A stretch of DNA of 64,000 nt from Endotrypanum monterogeii (GCA_000333855.2 CM007337.1:358360-422359); one strand, 5' to 3'. Positions 17,809 through 29,050 are shown, counted from the stretch's first letter. The notes: generated by a model not told the origin, from the letters alone. Numbers and translations: made by a program.

Positions 17809-18779
17809 CACAGACATACACACAGCAGGTGATTCACGTGTGTGTGTGTGTGTGTCTGTGTGTTGGTGTTTTATCGGTACAACCCCTTCATTTTCTTTTC
17901 TGTATGTGTGTGTTCTCGCCAAAACATCGTTTCTGTTTGGGCCGTCCGTATATTCATGTGTACTTTTTAGGGGGTCTGCTGTAGATCTATTGTCAGTTCC
18001 CCTCCCCTCCTCCATTCCACCGTTTTCTTTATCAAGTATTTTCCTATTCATCTTCCCTCCCACCTCCTCCTCCGCCCCCTACTCCGTCTCTTGCTTCTCC
18101 CCCTTGCCTCTATACCTGCATACACGTCCACATCTTTTCGACCTTACTCACACACTCACTTCCTCTTTTTCCCGGCACCTTTTTATTTCTTCCGTGTTTG
18201 TGTCTTTACGTCCATCTCCCTCCTCTCACTATTTTTACCTGCATTTCTGGCCACCTTTTTTTTTCTCTTGACACCTTGTATTGCTTTACTGACCAGCCTT
18301 TGTGTGGTTGTGTAGTTAGTCCCCCCCTTTTTTTTCCCCCCTGTGGCTGCCTACCCCCCCTCCCTCTTCTTCTTCTTCTTCTTGGTCCCTATTCCTTCTT
18401 TCCCCCCTCCTTTATCGTGCAGATCAACTGATACTGACCTTTGTTGCTCTCTCTCTCTCTCTCGCTATTTTTAAAATTTGTATTATTTCTGGGTATTGCC
18501 CCCTTTAAGGATCCTCCGATCATACTGCCAACAAATCTTGGGTCTGGCCAAGTTCCCTAGGGACTCACCCGTTGTGTGTGTGTGTGTGTGTCTGCTGGGG
18601 CGAGAGAGGGTGGTGGGCGGTGGTGACGGTGACGCAGCACAAGACTCCTTTTAGAGAGAGAAAACATAAACGGGTACTTGGGCGTAGCGATTCGCCACGG
18701 GGGACACCCCCACGTTTTGTGTGAGGGTGCGTCAAGCCGAGTCTGACCGCCACCTTAGGGCAGCGCCGTTCCTGAAGGC

Positions 18780-21257
18780 ATGTCATTTCGCCGCTCACCT
18801 GCAATGCGGCGGGTTGCCACATCTGTCGAGTTCGCGCAGATCGGAGTGGGTGTGACCCCTGAGAGGAACTTCACCATCTCTGCTAGAAGGGATGAGGACA
18901 CCGTGATGGGGGATGCGGATGATCCGATTGTTTTATCAAGCGCACCCGCACGCGTGCCCTCACCGGATCATCCCCGGCGATGCAGCATGGTGCGTATTGA
19001 TGGCGCCGACGCTCACCCATCGAGCACCTCCATATCGTTGCAGCAACTCCGCCGTCGCTCAATGGGTGAACGTCGCGGGTGCGGCTTGTTGTCTTTGAGT
19101 GGCACGAATGTCTCTGCTCGCCGCTTGTCGCGTGCGAACATGGTGGAGGTCTCTAAGGAGTACTTAAACTCCGTAGCGGAGGCGCATGGTGTCACCGTAG
19201 AGCATGTGCGCGATGTGATGATTGCTGCCCAGGGTGACACTGACCTTATGTTGGCGATTCTCCAGAGCGAGGGAGATGTGCAGCTTGCCTCACCGTCGAA
19301 TATTGATGTGCTGCATTTCGGGACCCAGGAGACAGTGCGCCGTCTCCTTCAATTTCTTGAGCTATCGAAAGAGTGGGAGGGTGAGGTGGTGCGGACACTG
19401 AACGTCACCAATGGTGATGCGCAGGAGGCGGCCGCTATCCTCGCACAGAAATCGGGCCAGCGAGCCTTTTCTCTACCGAGTGACGTTACCGCGTCGCGTC
19501 AGCAGGTACTCACACCCAGAGAAGCCGAGGAGCTGCCATTGTTGCTGCAGCGTCTAGATCAAAATCCCAGTGGCGAGACCCAACAGTTACAGGCTGAGTT
19601 CCCCGAGTGCACCGCGGAGGAGATTCGCACGGCGTTGCAGCTGACCGACGGAAACATGGATAACGCCCGAGTCTTCTTGCGAGAAAATCAAACAGCATCG
19701 AAGAGCAGTAACAGGGCCGCCATGAATAATATTTTTGCTCGGGTCGCTGCAACTGGTGGGTCGCGACCGCGGCCGAATCACAAAAAGGAGATCGAGGCTG
19801 CATATCACAAGTTCAACGGCGCCGTCGGTGTCCGCAGCAGTATTGTCGAGGTGCTCAACACCGCCACGGGGGAAGACACGGTGACCACGAGTTTGTCGCC
19901 GCAGGACATGCACCTTCATCGTAACAGTGGTCGCTCTGCCGGCGCTGGTGATGGCGCGGATAGCATAGGCCGGCTTCGGCGCCTGTCCCTGAGCGAAGGC
20001 TCTACGCCTGTCGTGTCTGGCTCGTGCAACTTTTCTTCCACCCCAAGTGGGCTGGCCTCGTCCACCCCCACAACGAGCGCAGCTCGTTGTTCGGATAAAT
20101 CGATTGACGCGCGTTGCCCGCAGCCGCCATTGCAGTCCTTTGCAGCGTCCGTGTCGACACCGCCGGTCTCCAACGGTTTTGCGAACGGGGCACGTCAGGT
20201 ATCGAGCGCGGCACGCCAGAATATACAAAGGGCGCTGTCGCAAGAGTTGGCGTCCACGACAACCGTCTCAGACAGTGCTCAGGCAACCAATGCCCCTTGT
20301 CAGCGTTCACGCCGCCTATCACTTTCACGAGATGCCACAAATGTCTCGACGCGCCTTGCGAACCGCTTTGAGCTTCCAGCGCTGCGCTCGGCGCGAGCCA
20401 GCGTCGGCGCGTCACCCAGTGGCGGTTGGACCGAGAGCCTGAACGATTTGGAAGGCGCTTCTGCTGCAGACAAGAATGCTAACAATCCGGTTGGCGGATC
20501 CTCACAATCGCCAACGAGCTCTGCGAAGGTGGTCGCTCCTCGACGGTCAAGTGTGGCAGCCGTAAACCTGAACGATCATCCCTGTGCCGGTGCCACCGGA
20601 GACGTGAGTGGGGCGGACTATGTGTGTGCCGGCGCGGGCGGCAATGCAGCCAGCAGTAACGGGGTGTATTTCGCCTCCGTAGCCCCTGGATCTGCTCTCA
20701 GCGCGTCGCAGCAGGTGGCTGGAAGAGGGCTGGTGCACTCACCGCGCACGGAAAGTCTGCTGAACACAGTCCTTGGGTCGTTTGTGAAGGGTACAATGGA
20801 CCGAGAGAGTACGAGACAGGAGCAGCACCGCCGCGCTTCTTGTGATTTGGTAAACACAACCTCCGTGCGAGCATCTTCTCTGATCGCGAGCTCCGAGAAT
20901 AAGGGTCTGGCGGTGCATCCCAGCGGTCTCTCGACGTCATTGCCGACGTCGGCTCCACCGACGCTCCCCTTCGACAGCTCAGCCACAGCACCAACTTCGA
21001 CGAACGCAGCATTTGCATGTGACTTGCCTCCTCCTCCTCCTCCACCCCCAGCCTACAGGGGAGGTGGACTCGCAGGTCCACCACCACCACCACCACCACC
21101 ACCACCACCACCACCGGCAGCGGCAGCGGCAGCGGTCTCACCGCGCGGAGACAGTGGCGTGGTAAATCCTCCTTCAGGCTTGCCTCCTCCGCCACCTCCT
21201 CCGGCCCCGCTTGGCTCTAACGGCATCCCGCCGCCTGCACCGCCGCCTGCACCACCG

Positions 21258-21292
<35 letters not shown>

Positions 21293-22523
21293 CCCTCGAG
21301 GTGGGAATGGTCAGCCGCCGCCGCTTTCAGGGAGGCGTGTGGGCGTTACAATGACCCCTGTGCCGAACTCTAGCACCACCCGCAACGTACCGATTGACGG
21401 CGCCGTTGGCGACTTCGATGATGCGATCTTCAAAGCTGCGCGACCTATTAGTCTTACGGCCGGTGCACGCGATCGGTTGCTAGCTCTTTTCCCCAAGACG
21501 GAGCCAAAACGCGGGGTAGAAGACGAAGACGCGATGGAGCGTGCCCAGCAGATTTTGGATCCGAACCGTGACCGCAACGTGAGCATCGTTTTAAAATTTA
21601 TTCGCCTGCCGATCCAGCAGATCGAGGCAAGTGTGCGGACATTTGATACGCTCACACTCGGAGAGGAACGCATATCCGGCCTTCTTAAGATCATACCCAA
21701 CTCCGAAGATTTCGAGGCGATCGCGCGCGCGCAGCGGGACCACGGCGCCGCGTGGACGCGTGCGGAGGAGCAACAACTGCCGCCCTCTGTTCGTTTTTTT
21801 ATAATGACGCAGCGTATTGACCACTACGCCGAGCGGATCCACGCCTGGAGTCTTCGCCACGAGCTCGGTGGACGACTCGAATACCTGGAGGAGAAGCTCC
21901 AAAAGGCAGACAAGGCCATCAATGCAATCTTCACCTCGCCGTCGCTGCCCGACTTGCTTTACTTCCTCCTCGAGGTGAGCAATTTTTTGAACGCTGGCAG
22001 TCGTTTCCAGGGTGCCAAGGGGTTCCCCATCACGCAGTTGCCGCAGATTATGAATTTTAAGACAACAGACGGCAAGGGCACCTTGCTGCAGTACGTGGTG
22101 GAAATACTGAGCACCGTGAATCCGCACCTGCAGGAGATCTCCAGCGAGCTCATGCCAGCCGTGGATGAGGGACGTGACATAGACGTTCCCAGCATTGAGC
22201 AGGAGCTGAAAAAATTGCGGGGTCGTCTGCAAAAGTGTAAATTATTGATTGAGCAGTTGAAGAACGACGTGCGCTGGACGAATGTGCTTGGAAAGTTCAT
22301 CTACCGCTCGTTGCCAGTTCTCGAACGTGTGGAGAAGTATGTGGAGCTGATCAACGGCAAGTCAGAGCGCTTGCGGGACTTCCTATGTGAGAAGAAGGAG
22401 ACATTCTCACTGAATGAGGTGCTTCGGGTACTCTCGAATTTCTGCAAGCGATACGACCAAGAGCGCGAGAAGCAGATCCTGAGACAGGAGCGTCTGGACC
22501 GCGTGACCGAGAAGAGGCAGTAG
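18780..22523 (+). CDS. Formin (FH1-FH2) with N-terminal UBA/CUE-like modules
   Basis: A 1,247-residue formin. The FH1 domain at about 750-850 is proline runs broken by Gly/Ala spacers, binding profilin-actin in this family. The FH2 domain spans about 875-1215 and includes the recognisable block SNFLNAGSR...GFPITQLPQI...TTDGKGTLLQYVVE (nucleotides 21978-22105). Formins nucleate and processively elongate unbranched actin filaments. No DAD-like tail or GBD/FH3 armadillo region is evident, so the usual Rho-controlled autoinhibition may be absent. Instead residues about 121-302 hold three short helical modules resembling UBA/CUE domains, the last (about 252-302, FPECTAEEIRTALQLTDGNMDNARVFL) being the clearest. 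A Ser/Ala/Thr-rich linker (about 310-745) joins them to FH1. Start: first ATG of the frame. Confidence 0.9.
21027..21325 (+). repeat. Proline-codon repeats (CCT/CCA/CCG) of the formin FH1 domain
   Basis: Three separate homogeneous proline-codon tracts, each using one dominant codon: CCT/TCC at about 21027-21048, CCA at about 21079-21115, CCG at about 21253-21293. Each tract uses its own codon, which indicates independent expansion by slippage. Confidence 0.9.
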
Positions 22524-22898
22524 CGTGGCGCCGGGTGTTTGACGTCTTCCGTAAAACTGAGCCGTGTTAGGGGCCGACGTGCCATCGCCGAGCCATGAAG
22601 TGTTTTATCACCAACACAACGACTGCTTTTCTCGCAGCAGCAGCGTCCTGGTCAAACAGGCGGTGATCACAGAGGATGTCCCGATCCTTCTCCCCCAAGG
22701 CTCAACATATGAGCGTGAGCAGCGTGGTTAGTAGTAGGGCGACTCGCGGAGTTGCTTCCGATATATATTCATGCTGTGCTCGTTGCAGCTTTGCGGTGAC
22801 CTCATAAACGTCGACTGTAGCGCTGTTCGCCGCCTTTGTGCACCAGCGAGGCTGTTCCTTCGTTCCATCTACTCAGCTGATTTTTTGCTAACATCCTC

Positions 22899-22955
22899 AG
22901 GCCCTACCCTCCATCGCCCCCCCGAGGGGGGGGGGTAGGGTATGGGGGAGGGGGG
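22899..22955. repeat. C/G inverted repeat and potential G-quadruplex
   Basis: C7 (22917-22923), GA, then G10 (22926-22935), TA, GGG, TAT, G5, A, G6. CCCTACCC at about 22902-22909 is also complementary to GGGTAGGG at 22933-22940. The + strand could form either a hairpin or a four-run G-quadruplex. It lies about 400 bases past the formin stop, probably in its 3' UTR. Confidence 0.7.
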
Positions 22956-24427
22956 AGGAGGACCGTACCCACACTTCATCTTTGTGCGCGGTGCGTCGGG
23001 GGGAAACGGCAACGAGTACCCCATCACCAACCTCGAGGGTAAGTAACGGTGTCCCCCTTTCTATCCTTCTCTCCCTGCTCTTTTCTGTCCATGACAAACA
23101 CATGTACTGGTGACGGGTGTCTTGGTTACACTGGCACGAAGGTTCCCTCATCCTTTGATTGCGGTGCTCCTATCGTCTTGGCTCTCGGAATTTGAGTGTT
23201 GCCGAAAATGAAAGGACATATATTCGGAAACGCGAGTATTCGCTGCATGCGGGCGATTCTTTTTTCTCTCTTCGCTCTCACCTCGGCCCACGACGCACAC
23301 AGGGCGTGGTCTCCTGCAGCGCTTCTCTTGAGGGAGATGTCTAATAGCACTTTGAAACAAACAAACAAAAAAAGACATCGACATTCCCACCCACTCCACC
23401 CCCTTTCCCTCGCACTGCTTGCTTCATACCTTCGTGACGTGTCTTCTCTTTTTTTTTTTCTATTGCCCATGTGTGCCTTACGAATACGGACTAGATACAT
23501 GAGAGGGGTGTATGTGTGCTACATTTTGGGCCTAAGCGAATTATTCAGTGCTTGTATAGGTTGGATGACGTCACACGGGTACCTGTAGTGAGGGAGATAT
23601 GATTTAGAAGAGAGAAGGCTGCGGAGGGGGGCGGGGGAAAAGGAAATGACTTACGCCATTCTGAGCTCAGCCTACCCCCTTCTCTGCTCTCTCCGTCGTT
23701 GTCCCGATCATGTGCTGTGTGCCAGGGTATGCGTCGCTGAATACCTTTGCATCTCCTTTCCCATACCTCTCGCCGTAAGATTTTATTCATTTATATACAT
23801 ATTATATAGTCGTCACCTCTCATTTTCCTATGGTATGACGGTTTGTGTTTGCTATTTTTTTTTTTTCCCTGCTGGGTTTGCCCCTGCCGCTTCCTGCTGT
23901 CCTTATTGCAGACTGTGACCGTATCCATCCCCCCCTTTCGTGCCTTGATTTATTTTGCCACGGTCACAGCATCCTCCTCCTCTTTCTCTCTTCTCATCCC
24001 TTCCCTCCGCCTATGTCCAACGTATCCATCATCTTTTCTTGCTTCTCTTCGTGTTTTCTGCACCACGGTGAGGGGGAGGGGAGGGGGGGGGGTGAAAAGG
24101 AGAAGCAGTGAAGGGGTGATGCGTAGAGGCAGAAAAAGAAGAGAGGGATTGGTAACATGGTCGCTTCTTTTTGTTTCCTGTTCCTGTTCCTCTTCCCGCT
24201 TGATTTGATATTTTGTATTTCTTTGTTTTTTTTTTTCGAGTTCAGTGTTCCCTCTGCTGGTTTTTATTTTATACATTACCCCTTTTTTTTTGGGGGGGGG
24301 GGGAGCTCCTCACTTGTTCGTCATTGTTGTGGTCATCCCCCTTCCCTCCCACCACCCACGAGGTTGCTTACATCTCTAAATGGCTAGTGAATGTTGATAT
24401 GGACGGACATGCCCTTCGGAATATTGG

Positions 24428-24429
24428 AT

Positions 24430-24461
<32 letters not shown>

Positions 24462-24575
24462 ACATATATATATATCCATGTGTATGTGTTTCTACCCGTG
24501 TGTATGACTGTGTACATTTTATTGCGCTCTACAGTACGTTTCTCTGCACTTTGGCATATATATATATATATATAT
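24428..24575. repeat. (TA)n microsatellites
   Basis: Two TA-rich runs, 24428-24475 (interrupted by CATGTATACA) and 24556-24575. Confidence 0.9.
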
Positions 24576-24882
24576 TTCCGTTAATGCCTCCCCATACCCT
24601 TATATCTGGTGCAACACGTATTGCTTCCTTCTTCCCTTTCTTCCTCCCTCTCACCATGACAAACCAATGCACATGACCTGCAGTGTATGACACAAGAAGA
24701 AGGGAGGAAATACAGGTCAGTGTTTTCTATTGACGAGAGAGGACGACAAGGACGTCCATCAAAGCCTCATGTACACAAGTGCATAACAAAAACAGGAGGT
24801 GGAGGATGTGCGATAGTGTGAGTGGTGTGCCCCCCTTCCCCCATACTACAGCGCATCAATTGGGAGAGAGGCACAGCTCAGG

Positions 24883-24925
24883 GATATATATATATATATA
24901 TATATATACTATTATTATTATTATA
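24883..24925. repeat. (TA)n followed by (ATT)n
   Basis: Thirteen TA units directly followed by about five ATT units. Confidence 0.9.
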
Positions 24926-25585
24926 AATTTTTAGATGTTCCTTTTTCTCGATTCTTTAAGCAGGGAGAGCATTGCAGTGGTAGAGGGGCTCGAGTGAGTA
25001 GGGAAAAAAAGATGACTGGTTGTGAGGTGGAAAGCATTGCTACAGATATGCTTTCTCTCTTGCCTTCCACAGTTGTCTGCAATTTTCTCTGGGCCAACGT
25101 TTGGCTGATGGATCAGCTGTCAAAAATAAAAAAAAATGTGTTTGTGGGTAGAGCTTAAATGTGTTGATAGCCCTCTTCCTCCTTCCCCTCTTTTTTTTTT
25201 TGCGGAAAGGAAGGTTTCACAATTCTACCACCACAATTGCCGAGAAGAAGAAGAGGTACATTTTGTGTGCGTGCGTGTGTGGCGGCTGCGTGGGAGGGGA
25301 GGGGGGAGATGTGGGTACTGGGAAGTGTGAGAGGGTGTGAAGGGAAAATGTTGAACAGTGAACGAAGGGAGTGGGGGGGGGAGGGTAGTGGAGTGCGGAG
25401 GCAAGACCAGGGGAAGTCACTACAGATGATTTTTTCGTGTTGACGATTCCCCCTCATTCGTTCACTTGTTCATCTTCTCTTTCTTTTCCTCACTTAATTC
25501 ATTCTTCTTTTGACCTGCGATTGTTGATTGATGGAACCCTCTCGCCCCTTCGTCGTTTGTGCTTTGGCCCTGGTGGTGCAGTGTT

Positions 25586-25602
25586 CCCCCCCCTGGGGGG
25601 GG
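25586..25602. repeat. C8-T-G9 inverted repeat
   Basis: Eight Cs, one T, nine Gs: a near-perfect G/C palindrome with no room for a normal loop on one strand, about 210 bases before the PCIF1-like ATG. It resembles the C7-GA-G10 element earlier in the same intergenic region. Confidence 0.85.
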
Positions 25603-25754
25603 GAGCTCTTACATCTACTCCACTCTCTTTCTCTCGTAATGATGTCTTCACCGAATCTTTATTTTGGGTCTCTCTTTCTCACCTTTTGTTTGCTCATCCT
25701 TTGCAATCGACTCTTTATATCGACTGCCCTGCCAAAAACTTGCTTTCACCGCAA

Positions 25755-25756
25755 CA
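25755..25756 (+). promoter_or_regulatory. Predicted trans-splice acceptor of the PCIF1-like gene
   Basis: A long pyrimidine-rich stretch (about 25620-25750) ends in CACCGCAACAG. The first ATG after this AG is 25814, which sets the start of the coding region and rejects the upstream TTG-initiated extension. Confidence 0.5.
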
Positions 25757-25813
25757 GTTGACAGCTTCTCCACCGGTCCCCCCCTCCAATCCCTCCCCTC
25801 AAAACACACGCAC

Positions 25814-28800
25814 ATGGATGTCCGAAAAACACGCGATGGCGTGCCGGAGCTGTTCAAGCGTGATCGAGTGACGCTGGTCATGCAACAGGCCCTCGCTCAG
25901 CGCTACGCCCACCCCTTGCCGCCGCCGCTCTCTGATGAATGGCGTAGTGATCGCCATACTGGAGTCAAGTGCGGCAACGCTGCTACCTTGGACATCACCG
26001 TCCCATCGCCCTCCTTGGCACCTCACTTGGTGTGCCCACAACATTACACGGTTCGCCGGTGCTCCCGCACGGAGTACTACCTTGACTTCATCCCATCGCA
26101 TCGTGATCAGCGCGTGGGCTCTGTCAGACCGCGCGCCGCGCAGCAATCGACTCTGGTCTCAGCTCCTTGGCAAGTGTTCGACGATGAAATGTCGGTGGCT
26201 ATTGAGGTGGCCGGAGAATGCTGGCGTCACACCGCTTTCACGGAACTGACAGAAACAGATCTCCACAATTTGTGTAGGCTTCCCAAAGTTGATGCAGTCG
26301 GCAGTAGCGGTTGCAGGAGCGACACCGTGTCGTCGCTAGCCCCTCTTTCCGCAGCATCGGCAACATTGCATAGCCGTCGCTTTTCTTCAGCATTTGTGTC
26401 TCGCCAGGATTTTTGTGAAATGCCGCCGCGGTGGGTTATGCAGAGTCTTAGCGAGGTGGACCAGCACATGTTCGAGAGCTTCGATGAATGGCTGTATCGC
26501 CGCCATGTAACACCGCTGGATGTGGGTGCCACCGTCGTCACGCAGGAGACGGGTGCAGGGGAAGCACCTTATTCAGCTACGGCTGCCCGAAATGATGCTC
26601 TCCCCCAAACACCTAGGACGGCACCACTGAGCTCTCACGCGAGAAGAGCAGCAAAAAAAGGTGGCGTTGCGCCAGGGTCTTCCTCATCTCCATGCTGCAT
26701 CTCATCATCTCCGTCAGAGGAAGTCGATCACGTGCCTCCTCATCAAAAGTGTTTCCGTGTGCTGGCTACTGGTAGTATGTCTCGAGGGGCTTACTGGGTG
26801 AGCGTCGCACCTCTGGCGACACAAGAGGAAGAAACGATGGCAAGGGGTTCACACTTGACGAATGCTGGCGTGTCGAATATCGTGGTTGACGAAGTCCGAT
26901 GGAAGCGTGTCGATCGCGACGATGTGCGGTTGCATCCTCCGGTGGCACTCTATGTGGACCCCCTCTTGCCCTGTGATGAGCTCTACAGCGACCGCGGGGT
27001 GAACACTGGCGTCTTTATCTTTTTCCTGCGCGCCCTCCAGCAGCACCAACGTGGGCTAGGGAAGGGTCGTAGTTCCCGCGACACCGCTTCCTCTGACGGC
27101 GGCAACAGCGATAGTGGTATGCGTCCTGGAAGTGTAGGGGATGTCTCCGATCCATTTGAGACTGCGGCATCGTTGGCCGTGCGGCTGTCCTTGTGCGCGC
27201 GACACCGTCGCCGGGAGTTGGCACGGCGTATCGATCGAGCGATCGCTGCTGCAAATGGCTCAACTTCGCAGCAGTGTGCACGCCTAGGAGAACCCGCCAC
27301 GTCGATGGCACCTGATGCAACGGCTCCCTCTTCTGAACTCCCTGGGTATACAGTACCAACGGTGCTGTTGCAGGTGCGTGTGGACTCTGCGCGCGACTCG
27401 TTGCAGCTTCGTGCGCTGGTGCAGGAAGGGGTGGTGACGCCCAGTAACACCAGCGTGTCAGGAGGTGAGCTTAGTCCCACGGTACATGCTGCCGTAGATC
27501 CCTCCTCAGCGCATGCCCCTCACCCAACGCAGTACACGGCAGTCTCCCGCAGAGCCGGTGCAAAGCGCCCGAGGGAAGAGGCAGAGGTGGGGAAGTCTCT
27601 GCGAGGCTTTCACTTCCTTCACACCCATCCGATGTCGCCATCACCCACGGTGGGGGTATTGCTTCGCTCTGCTTACAAACTTGCTTCTCTCTACGACATG
27701 ACTTGCTCGGTGGTGCAGGGGCATCGAGAGGCAGTGCGGGACGCCGCTGAAGGGTACACGGAGGCGAAGGCGCCAAACTGTACGGGGGCGGAAGCGTGTG
27801 CGTCGACGCCGACGCCAACGACTCCATCCTCTGGGGTGGCGGTCTCCATGATGACACGTCTTGCAGGCATGTGGCAATCTGTCTCAGGTGCATCAGCGTC
27901 CGAGGCTCGTGGTCTACCCAGTGAGGCGCCGCATGACTCCGGCTGGAGAACTGTGATGCTCTGCACAGGGGGTGCACATCCGCCATCAACCGGGCCTGTG
28001 GCGGAGGAAGTGGTTCTCGGTCCAGAGCCGTGTGCTCCACCAGTAGACTCTCCGATTACCGCCTCAGTGACTGAAGAGTTGATCGGCGGCCACCCGTCAA
28101 CTGATGCGGCGGCGGCAAATTTTGTCGGGGACCACCCCCGTTTTACCATCAGCACGACAGGACCCGAGCGTATTTTTCTCGCGCGACTCTTCCGGCTCCT
28201 CCTTCGGTATCGTACGCTCTTTGGAGAGCACGGCTACAACCAAGGCCCGCACGCCGCTGTGCCACCGCCGGTGATGGAGCAGCTCGCCTCCACCTTTGAG
28301 ATCAGCGCCGAGGCGTTCGCGTCCCCGCTGAATGCGCAACTGCCCCAGTACGGCTCTTTGTTTCCTGACACCGATGTCTTTTTCGGAAGCTTGGGGTCAT
28401 TCTTCGATCTACACTTCGGCGGCACCAGGGGTGCAGCACACAGCTCGCGCTCTCCAACATCAACGGGATGCACTGCCTCACCGCTGTCTGGGTGCCACAT
28501 TGAAGTGAATCCTCCATTCGACACGACCCTCCTCAGACACATGGCGACGCATCTACTGTTGAGTTTGGAGGGGGCAGAGGGATCGCCACAGAGCCTTTTA
28601 TTTTTAGTTGTTTTGCCCAGTCATGACATGACGGATGCTGAGAAGGCGGCGGCGGCAGAGAGCGCGCCGCAGTCGACAATCCAGCAACCAGCACGAACGA
28701 AGGCTGCGTTGCGTCTTGGCAATGATAAACGATGCGGTGGTGGTATAACGACTGCCTGTGCTCCGGTTACACCGAGTACTGACCGTCTCCTGCGCGAGTC

Positions 28801-29050
28801 TTCATATTGCCTTGGTCACGTTCTCTGCACGGCGACTGAGTCAGCTTACGTGGACGGCCATCAGCACCTCCTGCAAAGTCCCTTTTTCCGTATCGAGACA
28901 CCCACACGGCTGATTCTTCTTGGCAACACCGCTGCCCGTGTACGCTTCCCGCACGCCGTCTCCCAGCTGGAGTCTGTGCGTGAGACGTGGAGGGTGCTGA
29001 CAGAGGCGGCGCTACGACAGCGGTCGCCGTGTCAATCGACACCGGCGTAA
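25814..29050 (+). CDS. PCIF1/CAPAM-family putative cap-adenosine N6-methyltransferase
   Basis: A 1,078-residue protein. The C-terminal third matches the catalytic core of PCIF1 (CAPAM), which N6-methylates 2'-O-methyladenosine next to the m7G cap. The clearest block is FASPLNAQLPQYGSLFPDTD followed by FFGS (about residues 835-860), then the catalytic NPPF motif at 899-902 (28508-28519) preceded by CHIEV, and LLFLVVLPSHD (about 930-940), which fits the strand after NPPF. A preceding helical block around 785-830 also fits the family. I see no WW domain, which in vertebrate PCIF1 binds the phosphorylated Pol II CTD; trypanosomatid Pol II lacks the heptad CTD. Ser/Thr/Ala-rich linkers separate conserved blocks in the first 780 residues. 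Likely role: N6 methylation of the first nucleotide of the spliced-leader cap. Family call from sequence; cap-4 role inferred. Confidence 0.8.
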   Translation: MDVRKTRDGVPELFKRDRVTLVMQQALAQRYAHPLPPPLSDEWRSDRHTGVKCGNAATLDITVPSPSLAPHLVCPQHYTVRRCSRTEYYLDFIPSHRDQRVGSVRPRAAQQSTLVSAPWQVFDDEMSVAIEVAGECWRHTAFTELTETDLHNLCRLPKVDAVGSSGCRSDTVSSLAPLSAASATLHSRRFSSAFVSRQDFCEMPPRWVMQSLSEVDQHMFESFDEWLYRRHVTPLDVGATVVTQETGAGEAPYSATAARNDALPQTPRTAPLSSHARRAAKKGGVAPGSSSSPCCISSSPSEEVDHVPPHQKCFRVLATGSMSRGAYWVSVAPLATQEEETMARGSHLTNAGVSNIVVDEVRWKRVDRDDVRLHPPVALYVDPLLPCDELYSDRGVNTGVFIFFLRALQQHQRGLGKGRSSRDTASSDGGNSDSGMRPGSVGDVSDPFETAASLAVRLSLCARHRRRELARRIDRAIAAANGSTSQQCARLGEPATSMAPDATAPSSELPGYTVPTVLLQVRVDSARDSLQLRALVQEGVVTPSNTSVSGGELSPTVHAAVDPSSAHAPHPTQYTAVSRRAGAKRPREEAEVGKSLRGFHFLHTHPMSPSPTVGVLLRSAYKLASLYDMTCSVVQGHREAVRDAAEGYTEAKAPNCTGAEACASTPTPTTPSSGVAVSMMTRLAGMWQSVSGASASEARGLPSEAPHDSGWRTVMLCTGGAHPPSTGPVAEEVVLGPEPCAPPVDSPITASVTEELIGGHPSTDAAAANFVGDHPRFTISTTGPERIFLARLFRLLLRYRTLFGEHGYNQGPHAAVPPPVMEQLASTFEISAEAFASPLNAQLPQYGSLFPDTDVFFGSLGSFFDLHFGGTRGAAHSSRSPTSTGCTASPLSGCHIEVNPPFDTTLLRHMATHLLLSLEGAEGSPQSLLFLVVLPSHDMTDAEKAAAAESAPQSTIQQPARTKAALRLGNDKRCGGGITTACAPVTPSTDRLLRESSYCLGHVLCTATESAYVDGHQHLLQSPFFRIETPTRLILLGNTAARVRFPHAVSQLESVRETWRVLTEAALRQRSPCQSTPA

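Larger units (their letters stand above)
16091..18779. other. Brr2 to formin intergenic region (2.7 kb)
   Basis: Low complexity throughout: (GT)n at 16211-16242, a CTCTC pentamer array at about 16763-16821, (TA)n at 17589-17622, (AC)n at 17768-17806, and long T/C-rich stretches from about 17880 to 18450 including a (CT)n run near 18446-18463. These would serve as 3' UTR, polyadenylation region and trans-splice tract. ORFs of 100-200 codons here are read through repeats and have no recognisable features. No gene is supported. Confidence 0.6.
22524..25813. other. Formin to PCIF1-like intergenic region (3.3 kb)
   Basis: Holds the formin 3' UTR, several G-run and C/G-palindrome elements (22917-22955, 24071-24092, 24292-24303, 25370-25385, 25586-25602), (TA)n runs at 24428-24475, 24556-24575 and 24883-24908, an ATT run to 24925, and a pyrimidine-rich tract from about 25620 ending at an AG at 25755-25756, the likely acceptor for the gene at 25814. 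ORFs of 80-130 codons have no recognisable domains. No gene is supported. Confidence 0.55.

Noticed and set aside
23196..24584. Several 80-130 codon frames in the formin to PCIF1-like intergenic region
   Set aside because: Phe/Leu/Ser/Cys-rich translations of polypyrimidine tracts, some running into (TA)n; typical of untranslated sequence.
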